This document shows, in pieces, positions 1-14,990 of a stretch of 64,000 nt of DNA. The notes under the pieces were generated by a model. The model was not told the origin of the DNA. It saw nothing but the letters and a program-made list of their open reading frames with translations, and did no database searches. A program made the position numbers and the translations under genes. Numbering within the stretch: position 1 is the stretch's first letter; each line of letters begins with the position of its first letter. Source of the DNA: Acanthochlamys bracteata (lineage: Eukaryota > Streptophyta > Magnoliopsida > Pandanales > Velloziaceae); the NCBI GenBank assembly GCA_019914995.1, contig CM034132.1, forward strand, positions 8,860,662 to 8,924,661, in the 5' to 3' direction.

Positions 1-682
1 AATCTTGTTTTCAAAAGGAATTGCAATTGTCAAATTTACATAGTTGGTTCTTACGTAAAGAACTCAATGGAGTATAGACCCTAGAACTTTTCTCTTCTAG
101 ACTATGAAAATTATCTAAAATACTAGGGATATGTCTGATGAACTAACCAAAAGGGAGAGAAGAATTTCATAGTGATGTGAATATTAGATATTACTCTATG
201 ATTCAGTCTTCCATTTGTACATCAAGAATGTGAATGGTGATAATGATGCTGAAATCACTTGATGCAGGTGCAGTGAGATTCATATGCTGACTCCATGAAT
301 TGGTGCAAGCTTTATGAATATCACCTCTGATTGATTTCTTTGACTATTTGTCATAAATGTTGATAACAGTGTTTGATTACGATTACTTGTAATGCATACG
401 CCATTTCACAATATATCTCAAATAAATTATTGGGAACCCACCCTTTACCTTTTCGTGTAATATTCCACATGTTGCAATGGCTGCTGTCGTATATTATATT
501 TGAAAATTTGATTATGTTCATGATGCTTAGAGCATTAAGACCAGTTTTTGCAGAACACTTCTACTATCACTCTATGCATCTATACAGGGCCAACTTGTTC
601 ATAATGTTGACCAGTTTTTGAGCATTGAGAGGTCTCTGATTTAGTTGGTTTGCTTATACTATCGCTCTATGCGTCTATACAG
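1..682. other. intron or upstream part of the gene ending at 961
   Basis: No exon could be recognised here. The stretch most likely belongs to the last intron(s) of the gene whose final exon starts at 683. It contains a duplicated segment: the sequence around a splice acceptor (tctatacag followed by ggccaactt) occurs at about 581-596 and again at about 674-691. Confidence 0.4.
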
Positions 683-961
683 GGCCAACTTATGCAGATG
701 ACAATGATGGTACCACCTAGCTTCAACAAGGAACTACAGTATCTCAACAAAGAGGACAGACTTCTCAGATGGCTTGTGGTGAAACACAGGGGTACAAAGT
801 ATGGCTTAGAGTTCATCAATGAGGACGAAGGGAAGGACGAGCTGAACATGTTTCGTACTCGAAGTTTGTATGCGAAGGATGAGGACGACGACGACGCTGA
901 TGATGAAGATGAGGATGATGAGGAAGTTGACGGTGAAAACGGAGCAGATCGTAGACTGTAG
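683..961 (+). CDS. last exon of unrecognised gene, acidic C-terminus
   Basis: Open reading of 92 residues from a good acceptor (tatacag, AG at 681-682, phase 0) to a TAG at 959-961. The exon starts GQLMQMTMMVPPSF, continues through a basic/hydrophobic part (RLLRWLVVKHRGTKYG), and ends with an almost purely Asp/Glu tract followed by NGADRRL. An opposite-strand frame across the same bases is only the shadow of the GAY/GAR-rich tail. The start of the protein lies outside the window or in exons I cannot identify, so I give no function. A possible poly(A) signal (aataaa) lies about 100 bases after the stop. The exon structure is plausible but the family is unknown to me. Confidence 0.6.
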   Translation, partial: GQLMQMTMMVPPSFNKELQYLNKEDRLLRWLVVKHRGTKYGLEFINEDEGKDELNMFRTRSLYAKDEDDDDADDEDEDDEEVDGENGADRRL

Positions 962-1574
962 TGGATTTTAGATAAAATACTGCGCTGGTGTTGTGCTTTT
1001 GAATGTTCCACAAACCAGGTGGATTTTGGTATCTGAGAAACGCGTATGATAGTACAGATAAATAAATGTCGTGACTTTCGATTTCTCGGGTATAAACAAC
1101 AATCACTTCGTCTTGAATTCCTTTCTGGAGTTGATATTCCAGGCTATTCTTTCTTTTGTCATTTTCAGGTTGACCGTAAAACTTAGAAATTTGTCGTTTA
1201 CATAGAAAGTCGGTCACTGTTTCTTGTCGTGCGATAGCTATATTTGCTTTAGTGAATTGACCTAGTCGTGAATTTCTTTCTTGTCGATTACATAAACAAG
1301 TTCGACGAAAGGCTTCGAAATTACTTCGAAAGTTAAATCACCATTCCATGGACGCAGTAAAAATTTAGAACTCGTAAGCTGTACCCGAGTCATTGCTACA
1401 GTGAGTTGACTAATGTTTTATTGTTTCTATCATTATTTATTAGTTTCCACACGTTTTTAGATGTCGAACTCTTGAAATCAAATTTCTTTCATAAATAAGG
1501 ATCGTACTCCTTTCAGCTGCCCAGTTGTTCTTTTAGCAATCTTTTTCAGAGAGCAGCAGAGCAACAACGAAGCT
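962..1574. other. intergenic spacer and 5' region of the kinase gene
   Basis: Carries the 3' end of the preceding gene and the promoter/leader of the kinase at 1575. I see no other coding potential. A TATA box could not be assigned with confidence. Confidence 0.5.
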
Positions 1575-3776
<2,202 letters not shown>

Positions 3777-5966
3777 GTAGTGTAGTTGCATTCTTCTCTA
3801 TTGTTAAAATAAATAAATAAAACGAAAAAGATAGGAGATGTTTTATGTAGGTATTGGTTACTTGTAAAAAGTTTAGGTAAGGTATAAGAAAATTCTTTGT
3901 AAAATTTTTGTGTTGCAGCATCTTTTGTTGACCCAATACCAAAAGATTTTTCCCGGAAACAATCCACCATGCCGTACCTTCTGCTAGTGATCCTTTCATA
4001 TCCAGTATAGTACAAATATTGAACAATATTCGTGTTAAATTAGAAACGAGTGCCATACAACTTCTCAGTTCTCTCCGGAGCTAGGGCTTAATTACAACAA
4101 ACTGTACATTCTCTCTCCAAAATTTTAGATCTGTTATTTTATATATTTTAATTATTATTCGAAATTCTATTTTTATTTTCACACTAAATTTTTATATTTT
4201 TTAATAAATTTTGTAAATTATTTAAAAACTTTATAAATTATTTGAAAAATACATAAGAATTTGTATAATGTACACTTATATATATAATATTACTTTTTAG
4301 AAAAAAATCAAACTTGTTTTTTTAAAAAGCTCCAAATAAGCTTAACTTTATTAAACCTATTTATTTGAAGCACTCCCATATGTCCCTATATGACTACATA
4401 CTTTCAATAATCCTTGTAAAGAATTTCCTTTCTGGTGCTGATCAATATATACATGTTGCGTTAGGTATTTCATCAAACATAGAAACAATATAGATTAATA
4501 GATCGGGATCAAACTCATTTAATAATCAAATTAAATTGTTCAATTCTAAGTTAATACATATATTTGTATGGATTGAAATTGTTAATCTAACGCAACCTAT
4601 TTAATAAGTATATCAAATTCGGATCGATCTATTTTAATACTTCAAATTATTAAAAAGAGAACTATAAAATCAACTTTTAATATAACAGGTGAAATTGTTA
4701 GATACTATATATTCAAAATAAAAATGTTAGTTTTAAAAAAATAAAAATTAGGTAAAAAATTAATCAAAATATAAAAATTAAGCAAAAGAAATAAACTAAA
4801 TTAAATATATATTATTATTCTAAATATTTACTAATATATAAACAAGTAATTTATCAAGATTAAATGGGTAGTTTTGAGTCAACCCGAGACTACTGATTCA
4901 TTCTACTTAATTTATTAGTTCAATTTCGCATTGAACCGAAAAATAATTGAACCAATTTAAAACTAATTTGAACCCAGCTTAAACGGATGACTTCCGAATT
5001 GAATTTACGAATCGGATGACATATTGTTACCCCTGATTCGTACATTAGGAATCCCTTTAATTGAATCCATTCTGAAATCATTTGACGGTGCTTATAAAAT
5101 AAAAATATTTTTATTTTTTAAAAATAAAATTTTTTTTTTTTTAAAAAAATATTAAATATAAAGAATAAAACAATTTTACTATATAAAATCTTTTATATTT
5201 TTAAAAATTTTAAATAAATTTTTTATATATTTATAAAAAATATATTAAAAATATAAAATAAAAAAATAAAAATTAGTGTTTAATAAATGCTTTCCCAAAC
5301 GCACCATCTTTTCCTTCTAGTTGAATCTTTTAGGTCCGGTCCAAACCGGTGCCATATAGAGCGTGTTTACGTATCCCTCCAAATTCACTTTTTTAAACTT
5401 ATTTTTAATAAAAAATAACTTAAAAAATTAAAATAAATTATATCTGTTAAAATTATTTTATTAAATTTTAATTTTAAAATTTATTTATAATATAAAATAC
5501 TTTTAAAATATTATTTTTTATTAAAATATTTTTAATTTTATTTTTTAAACTCATTTTTAAAAAAGTGATTTATCTCATAGTAAACACGCCCATAGTTGAA
5601 CTCATCTTAACTGGGCCAGCCAAGAGAATGACAAATATTTTACTAAATTCTCGAAGACTATTGACCTTAGGCCGTGCTTCTTCTAAAACTTTGGGCTGTT
5701 TTAGGTCCAGCCATCTAGTAGAACTAAATATTGACCGTTGGGTGAAAATAATTAACTTATTTGAGTATGAGAAAAATATTACAGGTATCATAAATTAAAT
5801 TAATTTAACATAAGTTACAGAACCATCTTTATTACAAAGACTAGTCATCTACAGAAAACCCTTGAACTTCATTCAAATTCACAGTTGGATCAAGGGGAAG
5901 CAAATGCCTGTACCAAGTTTAAAGACCAAATGAAACACTCATGAAGTTTACCTGCGCCATGATCAT
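3777..5966. other. intergenic, AT-rich repeats
   Basis: Tail-to-tail spacer between the kinase (+) and the DXS-like gene (-). From about 4100 the base composition becomes extremely AT-rich. It contains an AT-rich MITE-like copy at about 5081-5306, and a region around 4865-5035 with decayed cgaatcgg/gaaccg-type sequence ending in ttgttacccctg, which resembles an hAT-type terminus. No gene was seen. Confidence 0.6.
5081..5306. mobile_element. AT-rich MITE-like repeat, family A copy
   Basis: Starts with ggtgcttataaaataaa and ends with ttcccaaacgcacc. The same order of blocks (long T/A runs, an aaaattttttta block, ataaatttttt, tatattaaaaatataaaa) recurs many times in this window in both orientations. 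Non-coding and about 225 bp. The superfamily cannot be assigned from the ends. Confidence 0.6.
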
Positions 5967-8900
5967 CTACTGTATCAAAAGTAAGGCATCACGATTTCTC
6001 CCTAACAAAGTCAACACTGTTGCTGCAATATGACCACCTGTCAGGCCAGCCATTTCAAGTTGCTCCTTTGATGATGCTTGTTCAATATAATTGTCAGGTA
6101 GTACGATGGGTCGCCACTGGTGCATAATACAATAGTTGTCAGTGTGTTAAAAATTTGATTTGCATAGAGGTGCCAAATGAGATCAACAGCATTTTACTCA
6201 AAAAATAATCGTTCATCCATCATAGGCAAGAGCTAAAACAACTACAAAGACGCAAAATCAAATTCGAGAATAACTGCGGTGTTATGCAACTATTGTCACT
6301 ATTAATGGACTAGAGAATAGACATACAACAGAATGTATGGAGAACATATCAGATGAAAGACAAAAGATTTTGTTTATGAGAAAAATTGTAAAATTAGCAT
6401 TATGTAGAATAATTAATGTGTATGAATATGTTTATGCCAAAAAATTGTAATAGTGTGTACGAATTTCATGCTCAAAATTGAATATTGTCATAAATAATGC
6501 AAATCTATAAATTTCTGTTTTAATATTTTGAAGCAGATGAATTTATAGCAGATGATAGTATAAATCAGGATAAATATTTCATGGATACCTTGACTCCCTG
6601 GTCAAGAAGACCATCGAGGGCCATGAATTGTGAAACATGTGACCCAAATCCTCCAACTGTACCTTCTTCGACAGTGATTACAACTTTGTGTTCTCTGCAG
6701 AGTTTGCGAACAAGCTCAATATCCAGAGGCTTGCAAAATCTAGCATTCGCCACCGTTACGTGAATATTGAGTGTAGCCAGAAGAGATTGAGCCTTGAGAC
6801 AATTTCGAACCATCATACCATAGGCAAGCAAAGCTATGTCTTTTCCCTCGACAAGAATTTCCCCCTTTCCAATCTACAAGACAATGGATATAACAAAATA
6901 AACTCCTACAGAAGATGCAATTTCAATTATATGACTAGCATACAAGCAAATCGGTGGATCTAAAAGCACAAAGGAATAATTGCTCAACTTGTGTCAGAAT
7001 GGAGTGGATAGTTTGAACTTGCATCAAACAACACACTGTTCCCATAAGATGTTTGAAGCACAGGAAGTAAGTTTCTAATAAAGCTAAGTGGAGACCATAG
7101 CTATATCGGCGATAGTAGCCCAGCAGAATATCCTAAATACAAAGTCCCCACAAACCATAACAACCCATCAAAACTTTTAGCAGGAAAAATAAAATTGCCT
7201 TCAGACCAAAAAGGAATTTTAAATAAACCTCCTCATGATACAAATCTTTTTGAAGGAACTAATATTATAATTTGATCCAAGCAACTATAAACTGCTCATC
7301 CAAAACAGAGAAACCATGATGAAGCTACAGACTGAATATTATATATATATTTATACATGCAAACTATATAAAAAGAAGAGTCAGATTCACATTTTGGCTA
7401 AACTGTTATCTTTTCCTATATCCAAGAGTCCAATTCGCATATTTAGTAGTACTCAAAATTCTTCAGTACCTCAGATACTAGTGGAGTATTAACATCTCTA
7501 AGGTCAGGGGGGCCCGAGTTCCCAAATATATTTTGTTGGTCTGGATTGCGCAAAATATAAACTCTTAAGTTCTGAAGAAGCACTTTCTAAAATATTAGAT
7601 TGTTCTTTTAGGCTTCTCCTGGCAATGTTTCTAAAGGCAGAGCTTTTAAAAGAATAAATGATGTCTTTTTGAACACAAGATAGACAACTCCGAAAAAGGA
7701 AAAACAATAAAAAGGAGTGTTGAAGTAGGTTGCTAACAGAAACTATAAAAAATGTCAGTCTTTTGTGGTATGGATCTAGAAAATGAACAGTACAATGGCA
7801 TGCTACAATCAATCAAGATCACCTCAATTAGTAACAGGATAGTTATCTTATGTATTTTTCTCAAGGATACCCCAATCACATATCAAGAGGACAAAGCTAT
7901 AAAAAGTGGTCAAATACGAAGACAAATTCTACACTCTATCTGCATATCTACAGTTTATGCAGTTAGTCACCAAAGTAGGCTTCGAAATACTCATGCAGCC
8001 GCATAGGACATCCCTTTTAGCTAGATTCGTAAGTGTGCTTCAGCATCAAATGCTATCTTGGGAGATGCTTTTGTTAAAAGATATTTATGTATTAAAAAAA
8101 AGCATATACATTTTATTGATCTTTACTATTTATTTCAAGTTAAAAATTGCACTTTTGTGTTATTATTTTGTCACCACATATACATTAACTTTTTTCCTAA
8201 GGAGTAAAGAGGTTAGCATTCATGTTATAAGGTAACTGCAAGTGTTGCAAAAATTGCCAAAAGAAATACTTTCAGATACAATCTCCATGTCCATCTGCCA
8301 ATGCCCCCAAATTTGTCAATCTAATTATCAATCTGCAACATAATGTATTGCATTACAAAACTAACAATGAATTTTGACCGTGATGAAAGGAAACAAGATA
8401 TCATTGGTTTCCTTGAGTAACCGATTCACAAGAAGCCAAGAAAAAAAAAATTACCTCAAGAACAGTTCCAATTCCTATAGCGTTATTATAACCCATTGTC
8501 GCTCCACAAGGAAAGCGAAAGCAAATAGGCTGATCATTTACATATGCAGAAGTTGCCACCATATCTCTTAGTTCGTCTTCATTGGATGGAGCCATGACAA
8601 TCATATTAGGCAAGCATGCCATAAATGTTACGTCAAACGCACCACAGTTAGTGGGGCCATCAGACCCTACCAGCCCAGAATTCGTAATGGCAAATCGTAC
8701 TGCTATGTTCTGCATATCCACATCTTGGATAACCTATAAAATGAAAAACATAACCAAACAGTGTCTGTAAGAACTCCCACACAAGTAAATATATTCACGG
8801 GAAATTCATCTCTATTACAAATTGCTTTTCTGTTATTCTCAGAATTCACGCTAAAGGATATGTAGAAACAATCTGCATATTTGTGCCCATAATCTGAAGA

Positions 8901-11900
8901 ACTTTGGTGATACACCAATATAGTTTACGTAGGTGTAGAAACAATAAAACTCCAGCCTCCTATGTTTTCTATCTCGGCCATTTGAAAAAAAGAGAGTTAC
9001 TGCAAGATGTTGGCAAGGTTATTTGTCGCACATGCTGCTCTGATTTAATAGCATCAATAGAACTTTTCATCCAACTTATCTACCAAATGATAGGTCTTCA
9101 ATTATGCTGCAAACCTTTTCTTTTATAGACAAAGTTGAATGCATTAAAATATCTCAATGTTCTCAAATTTCACTTAAGGGAGATTTCAACAGTTCATAAT
9201 AATTGTAAGTGCAACAATTCATGGATTTGATATGCCATGGTTCGCTTTGTCTATGATCTGTCCTTAGTAAGCTTCCATAATTATTTCTTTAATAAAGAGA
9301 TATCAGCAGCTAGCATCATAGGACAATGCAGACCACTAGAATTCAAAGAAACTACCTTACAGTCTCTTAAGTCTCACTATCTTTTTTCCTTCAACAGTCT
9401 AACTTGCATGAATTTTAAAGCAAGTCGAACTTCTCAAAAAATTTGTTTTAAACGGAGTTAGATAAGTAAATAACAAATAAGTAAGGTGATTGAAAACTAA
9501 CAAAGAGAATGAAGCTTGGAGTTGGCAACATATTTAGTTAACAACCCTTCAGTGACTATCAGTTATTATGAACAAATGAGGAATTTAGCTTTATTTTCAA
9601 TAATGCAAATGTCAGAATTAACAAGACCTTGCTAACAGTTATAAAATCAACTATGACTTAAAGGCGGAAGCATCGCATATCATGTTCAAGTAACGAATTA
9701 GGGAGTTGAAAATGGAAAGGATGACGAAAACATTTTTCTGAAATCAAACCTGATCATAAGCCCTTTTCAGATATGTCGATGGAATTACACAGTACGGTTT
9801 TAAACCCCCACAACACAAACCAGCAGAAAATGTGACAGCATGCTGCTCTGCCATGCCCACATCAAAAAACCTATCAGGGAATTTTGAACGAAAAGGTTGC
9901 AGCGATGGGTCCACACCCATTCCAGCATGGACAACCACAATATTCTCATCTTTCTCAGCCTCTGCAATTAGAGCTTGAACAAAACAATCACTATATGTCC
10001 TCGGAAGGCTGGCAACCATAGATTCAGAATCTGATTCTAGGGATCCACGTTTACCATTTCCTGTTGAGATAATAGCAACGATTAGCTATATAAACTAAGG
10101 CATAACTAAGCACAGGAAACACTAAAGAACTCATAATATCAAGGAGGCCAAACTGCAAAATTGACAATGAATCTGCCCTAAAAATCACTTGTTAGGTCAA
10201 AATCCAGAAAGACATTGACATTATTACCAACATATCCAAGTAGTAAGATCACCAGATGCGCACAGAATTCATAAGCAATATGTAAAGTCCTGCATACCCC
10301 ATAAGGTAGTTTAACGTAAAATAGAAACAAGGCCAAGAACATGATGAATAAAATGACAATAAGTGGTTCAAATGTCCTAAAATTTTAATTTAGCAGTTAC
10401 TAGGAAATTCGAGAATGAGAATTATTCATTTAACTAGACTACCACAAAAAGAACATAGGTACAAACGCAAATTTCAAATAGATTCAGATTACCTTTTTAG
10501 AAGAGATAAAACATGATCTATATTTCTAATAATAAGTGACAGGGAACGCTATTTATCACCAGCACAACCATGAAATGTACTGAGTTTAATGCCACAGTAA
10601 AATATCAATTACTGAATAAAGGCAAACTCAATTCCAAAACTTATGTTACTTATGTATCCAATAGCATAACAACGTATCAACCCAGTGATGGCCAAAAAAT
10701 CCATGATCAGTAAAGCTAATGTAAGACAACACTTATATTAGACAAGTATAGCATAACAACGTATCAACCCAGTGATGGCCAAAAAATCCATGATCAGTAA
10801 AGCTAATGTAAGATAACACTTATATTAGACAAGTAAGGTTGAAAGAGCGGTAAAATTCCTAGACTTTTATGTTGAAAAATTAATGAAAGCATTCAATTCT
10901 TTTTCGATTATGCATTACGTTATACTCGAACGTGTCATCTTTATCAGTTAATTTGACATTGATTTGATGTAATTTAAATCAAAGAAAGCCTGTTTCAGTA
11001 CAACACAAGGATACATAGCACATAGCATATATACAGAAAACATAATCACATAGCATATTTAGAGAAAACATGATCAAGTAGTAAAAGTACCAGGCGTTCA
11101 GTAAGTTTATCAGAGAACAATTATATTTATGGCTCTATGCAGCATAAGAATGTTAGGCTACAATAAATAAATGCCTCCTGCCAATCTGTTCTGTCAATTT
11201 TATAGTTTATATTTCCAGAAGATATGGAACATCTGCATATATTATACTTGGCTTGCTCTACGACTCACCTTTATCAATATTATCTGATTCCCACTCTTCT
11301 TCTGTAATGACATGAACCAATACAGGTCCTGCTGGATCTAATGATGATACTTGATGAAGCACACAAATTAAATCCTCGATACTATGCCCATCTACGGGTC
11401 CAATATAATATAATCCAAGTTCTTCAAAAAGAGTAGCACCAGAAGGACCAACCATACCACGCGCGTATTCATCAACTTTAGCAGCCCATTCATGCATGCC
11501 TTTACCAAGCTTTTTAGTAACACCCTGGCATAGCATTTGACATCAGTATATAGAGATGCTGAAAGTAGCTAGAAAGATGTTAACCAGTAAGATAAGGTTG
11601 AAAACAAATTTAGAAGTATACACGAGTCTATGTTTGCATGGGTATGTATTCATGCGTGTGCGAGAGGCATCCTACAAAAGTGCATCCTCTTCTGAAAGTA
11701 GAAATAAGAAATATTGAACAAAGAATTTTGCTAACTGGAAACGTTTTGGAATAAGAGAAGATTTTTGAATGCTACAAACAGTTACCTTGGTATCGCAACC
11801 ATCAGTCATATAAACTGTGTTTAGTATTTGAAGGAGTAAAGGAAGAGCAAAAAATTATCATTTCAATACCTTAGCGACTTCTCTGAATCGTCTGAAAGAT

Positions 11901-14176
11901 TTACTTGATTGAAGCTTGCTCAAAGTACTAGAAAGAGCATTTATTGTCATTTTCTGACCTTCTTCAAGCTTAGGATGTAAAGAATGACGGCTATCATTTA
12001 GAATCACTACCATGTTAGAGTCAAGATATCCAGCATTGCCCATTGCCTCATAGACTTGACCAGCCATTATTGTCCAATTACTTATGACTGTGACTATACG
12101 CTCCTTTTTTCCTTTAATATCTCGCGCAACTGCCATTCCTGAAAAAAACAAGACAGCGTCAGCCATTATTATCACATTTTGCTGCCTGTTAACACCAGCA
12201 AAATCCAAGGGCTCACTAGACAACCCTTTCGAAATCTTTGTAGCAAGGACAGATTTTCAATTTGAGTATATTTGTTATTTTAAGGGTTATATATAATATC
12301 CCCTAAAATTTGGAAGAATAGCTGTTACCCTGCAGCAAAATAACAACCTATGCATATACGAGAACTCAAATGGTTAGAACAGTCCCCTTCATGATTGTCC
12401 TACGGATCTATGAGCAGATAGACTTAATACAGGGAAAAAAGGAAGTTATCAGTTAGTTCACCATGACAAAAACCTTTTCTTAGATGATAATAATAGGCAA
12501 GCCCTATATGTCAATCAACAAATGCTTTCAAAAAGTGAGCTGTAGTATATGATTCAAATGGAACTGATCCATTTGAATAGTATTTTCAAATTTCCTAATG
12601 TGTCAAGCATTAGTAATAGAATGTCATCTCCTCCTTGAGAGAAAAAAAAAAAGGAACCTCAGAAAGGTATTATACCATCTTAACATACCAAGACCTGCAG
12701 ATATACTGTTGCACCCATGGCCAGAACCAAAGGCATCATACTCGCTCTCCACACGAGATGTAAAACCCGAGATACCATTCTTCTGCTTTAGAGTATGCAT
12801 AAGAGATCGTCTTCCAGTGAGTATTTTGTGGGCATATGTCTGTCTAACCCAAGGCACTAAACTGGTTACCCAAGATATCTTCTCAAGTACTACAGTAGAT
12901 TCTAAAGTCTCGCATGAAGCAGCAGAATAAAGGATTGTACCTGTGCACCAACATCCCACAAAATCTTATCCACTGGAGAATTAAACACATAATGTATTGC
13001 AATTGTAAGCTCCACTGCTGCAAGGCTCGCTTCAAAAGGTCTGTGCATCTTTGACATGATAAATGATATTTCAGAGCGAATCTCATCTGCTAATTGTTTC
13101 AGTTCCTGAAATTAAAATGAATTTGTTGGTAGCAATCATCAGAGATTATACAGAGTAAACTGAGTGACAGTTGCATTTATGTTCTTTCATAAACCTTCTG
13201 GGACAAATTCTTCAGATGAATTGGAGTATCAACCATATCCAAGATGGGTGTTGGAGCCTTTTCCCAAAAGAAATCACCAATTTCTGGCATTGCAGTTACT
13301 TCCCAGTGTAATTTCTGCATAAGAAGAATCGCAAATAGTACAATGCTATGTATCTGAGCATAATGAGCAAAGGAGAGAAATTTCAGGCTCTGAAGGAAGA
13401 AAGCTTTAAATGCAGTAGAGGCCATAATACAAGGATCATTCCTCGGCAACATAGTCTTCTCTAAGAAGAATGTCAACTGAAAAAAGTTTGGAAAAAAACC
13501 ATCACAAGCACAAGAATTAGATGTAATACTACACAAATGACTGAAATGGGAAAAGATTTTCATTTATTTTGGCAACCTTTGGGGCAGACAGACTACATGC
13601 AATTCTGAAAAAATTTTATTTTGAGAACATCGACTTTTAATTATAAATTTAGAAACCAGAAGCTGGCTCAAACTCAACTTGTTAGAACCTTATCCGAAGC
13701 AGTCTTACCTGCTTTCAGTTCCAATCTTTCGTTCATCAGAAAAGCTCGTTCAGAATTTGAGGAGCAAACATTTCATCAATACCAATAATAATGCTTCTGA
13801 ACTAAAAGTACTACAGATAAGAGAAATCAATTTTTCAATGTAATTTCCTAAGAAATTCAAATTGACAGGAAGTATAGGAGTGTAATGTTCGAAACGGAAC
13901 TCGATCTTGAGAGCAACAAGATTGGGCAACCACAAGACTTCCATACAGTGTTACTAAAAGTATGAGAAAGAAAGCCTAGTCTTGTATAAATAACTGAGAG
14001 CGAGTCTTATGACAAACCCGCAACGATGAGAATGTTGACATAAAACTCTGGTATGGCAATTTCTCCTTGAATGGTCTCAACACCCTGACCCGATCACACT
14101 TGGGCTGCCTTAGACTGCAGATTTCATGAACTAGAGCTCTAGTTCCATATGAGCACTGAGTAGAAGCAGCATCCAT
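5967..14176 (-). CDS. DXS-like protein, type III (DXL3-like), active site degenerate
   Basis: Ten minus-strand exons: 14018-14176, 13195-13314, 12941-13105, 12689-12839, 11870-12138, 11269-11524, 9750-10060, 8455-8733, 6589-6873 and 5967-6116. All junctions keep frame and give 714 residues, the usual length for plant 1-deoxy-D-xylulose-5-phosphate synthase. The full transketolase-like fold is covered: N-terminal thiamine domain, Pyr domain with [13 protein letters not shown] (Glu445) and C-terminal domain. Yet the residues used for catalysis in true DXS differ: the catalytic His of SKTGGH is Pro116, WDVGHQ is WDVGAQ, the thiamine-diphosphate GDG is SNW at 218-220, the DGPTH His is Asn506, the PRG Arg is Cys553, and KGRGY..YHG is missing. 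Exon 1 looks like a plastid transit peptide. No stop or frameshift, so it is probably expressed but not a DXS; related DXL3-type proteins are reported not to be DXS enzymes. The exon 1 donor (CGG then gtttgt) is the least certain junction. Confidence 0.9.
10662..10836. repeat. 88-bp tandem duplication in DXS-like intron 6
   Basis: Two head-to-tail copies start at 10662 and 10750 (agcataacaacgtatc...). By eye they differ at one base (gtaagacaac versus gtaagataac), so the duplication is young. It lies inside the intron between exons 6 and 7 and does not touch a splice site. Confidence 0.9.
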
Positions 14177-14204
14177 CCAACCAAAAACCAATTACTCAAG
14201 TTTC

Positions 14205-14459
14205 CTGTAACAACCGGTAACATAGCATCATATCAAAACTCAATCAAGCAGAAAGCTAACTTGTTAAGACGCATTAACAGTTCACTATGACAATTAATTG
14301 ATGGATTGAATTATTGACAAGATTGAATACCATTTGGAGTATTTTCAGACTAGATTTAACTACTGAATTCAGTGAATCCCCAGCAACACAATCAAGCAAA
14401 TTGCAACAAAATCAATTTCGTACTGAAACAACTGATTGATCAGATAAAAATCGACATAC
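14205..14459 (-). other. probable 5' UTR intron of the DXS-like gene
   Basis: On the minus strand an excellent donor (aatcag then gtatgtcg, GT at 14459-14458) faces an acceptor ttgttacag (AG at 14206-14205). The acceptor lies 28 bases upstream of the ATG at 14176. The transcript probably starts upstream of 14460. Inferred from splice signals only. Confidence 0.45.
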
Positions 14460-14632
14460 CTGATTTGAGACAGAGCTCAGTGTGCCGAAGTGGAAAGCAA
14501 TAACGCAATGGAGAATAAGGTGATATATTATCTTTGGTGAGGTGCTATGATACGCTGGAAATTGTGCTGCTTTGCGGAGCAGTTTAAGTACATAATTGGC
14601 ACTTGCAACTAAAAATATGAGCTTTTTAGTTA

Positions 14633-14655
14633 AGCCCAAATACTTCTGGCCCAAA
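14633..14655 (-). promoter_or_regulatory. paired GCCCA (site II-like) motifs upstream of the DXS-like gene
   Basis: Plus strand shows aagcccaaat and tggcccaaat about 15 bases apart, which read as TTGGGC on the gene strand. TGGGCY site II elements are typical TCP-bound promoter motifs. They lie about 175 bp upstream of the inferred 5' UTR intron donor. Confidence 0.35.
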
Positions 14656-14990
14656 TGCGGCCTTGGGAAAAATGTGAAGAATCATTTCATTTTTCTTTTA
14701 TAGTAGTTGTTGTAGCAATTTTAAAGACAACGTAAATTACGAACATATAATCAAGTATGATTTGGTAAAAACATATTTGAATTACTCTTTTTAATTGTAT
14801 TCCACTTCAAAATAACAACTATGAAAATTCTTTTCAATAGTGTATCCAAGTGCTATAATATTCAAAAATATATGTTAAAAGTTCTTATTATTATAGCTAT
14901 TTATAATTTATCATAATGATATTTTAACTTTCAATCATAATTATTCTGCAGATAAAAAATAATATTTATTTATATGTATTATAGTATAAT

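Noticed and set aside
373-621. 82-codon plus-strand frame in the 5' end of the window
   Set aside because: Lies in the probable intron that carries the duplicated acceptor; no similarity and starts with a non-ATG codon.
667-1217. Minus-strand frames of 114 and 133 codons across the end of gene 1
   Set aside because: They are shadows of the GAY/GAR-rich acidic tail on the plus strand (poly-Ser and His/Arg-rich complement) and have no domain content.
13750-13944. Minus-strand frame between DXS-like exons 1 and 2
   Set aside because: It lies in intron 1; exon 1 and exon 2 join in frame without it and the protein already has the family's length.
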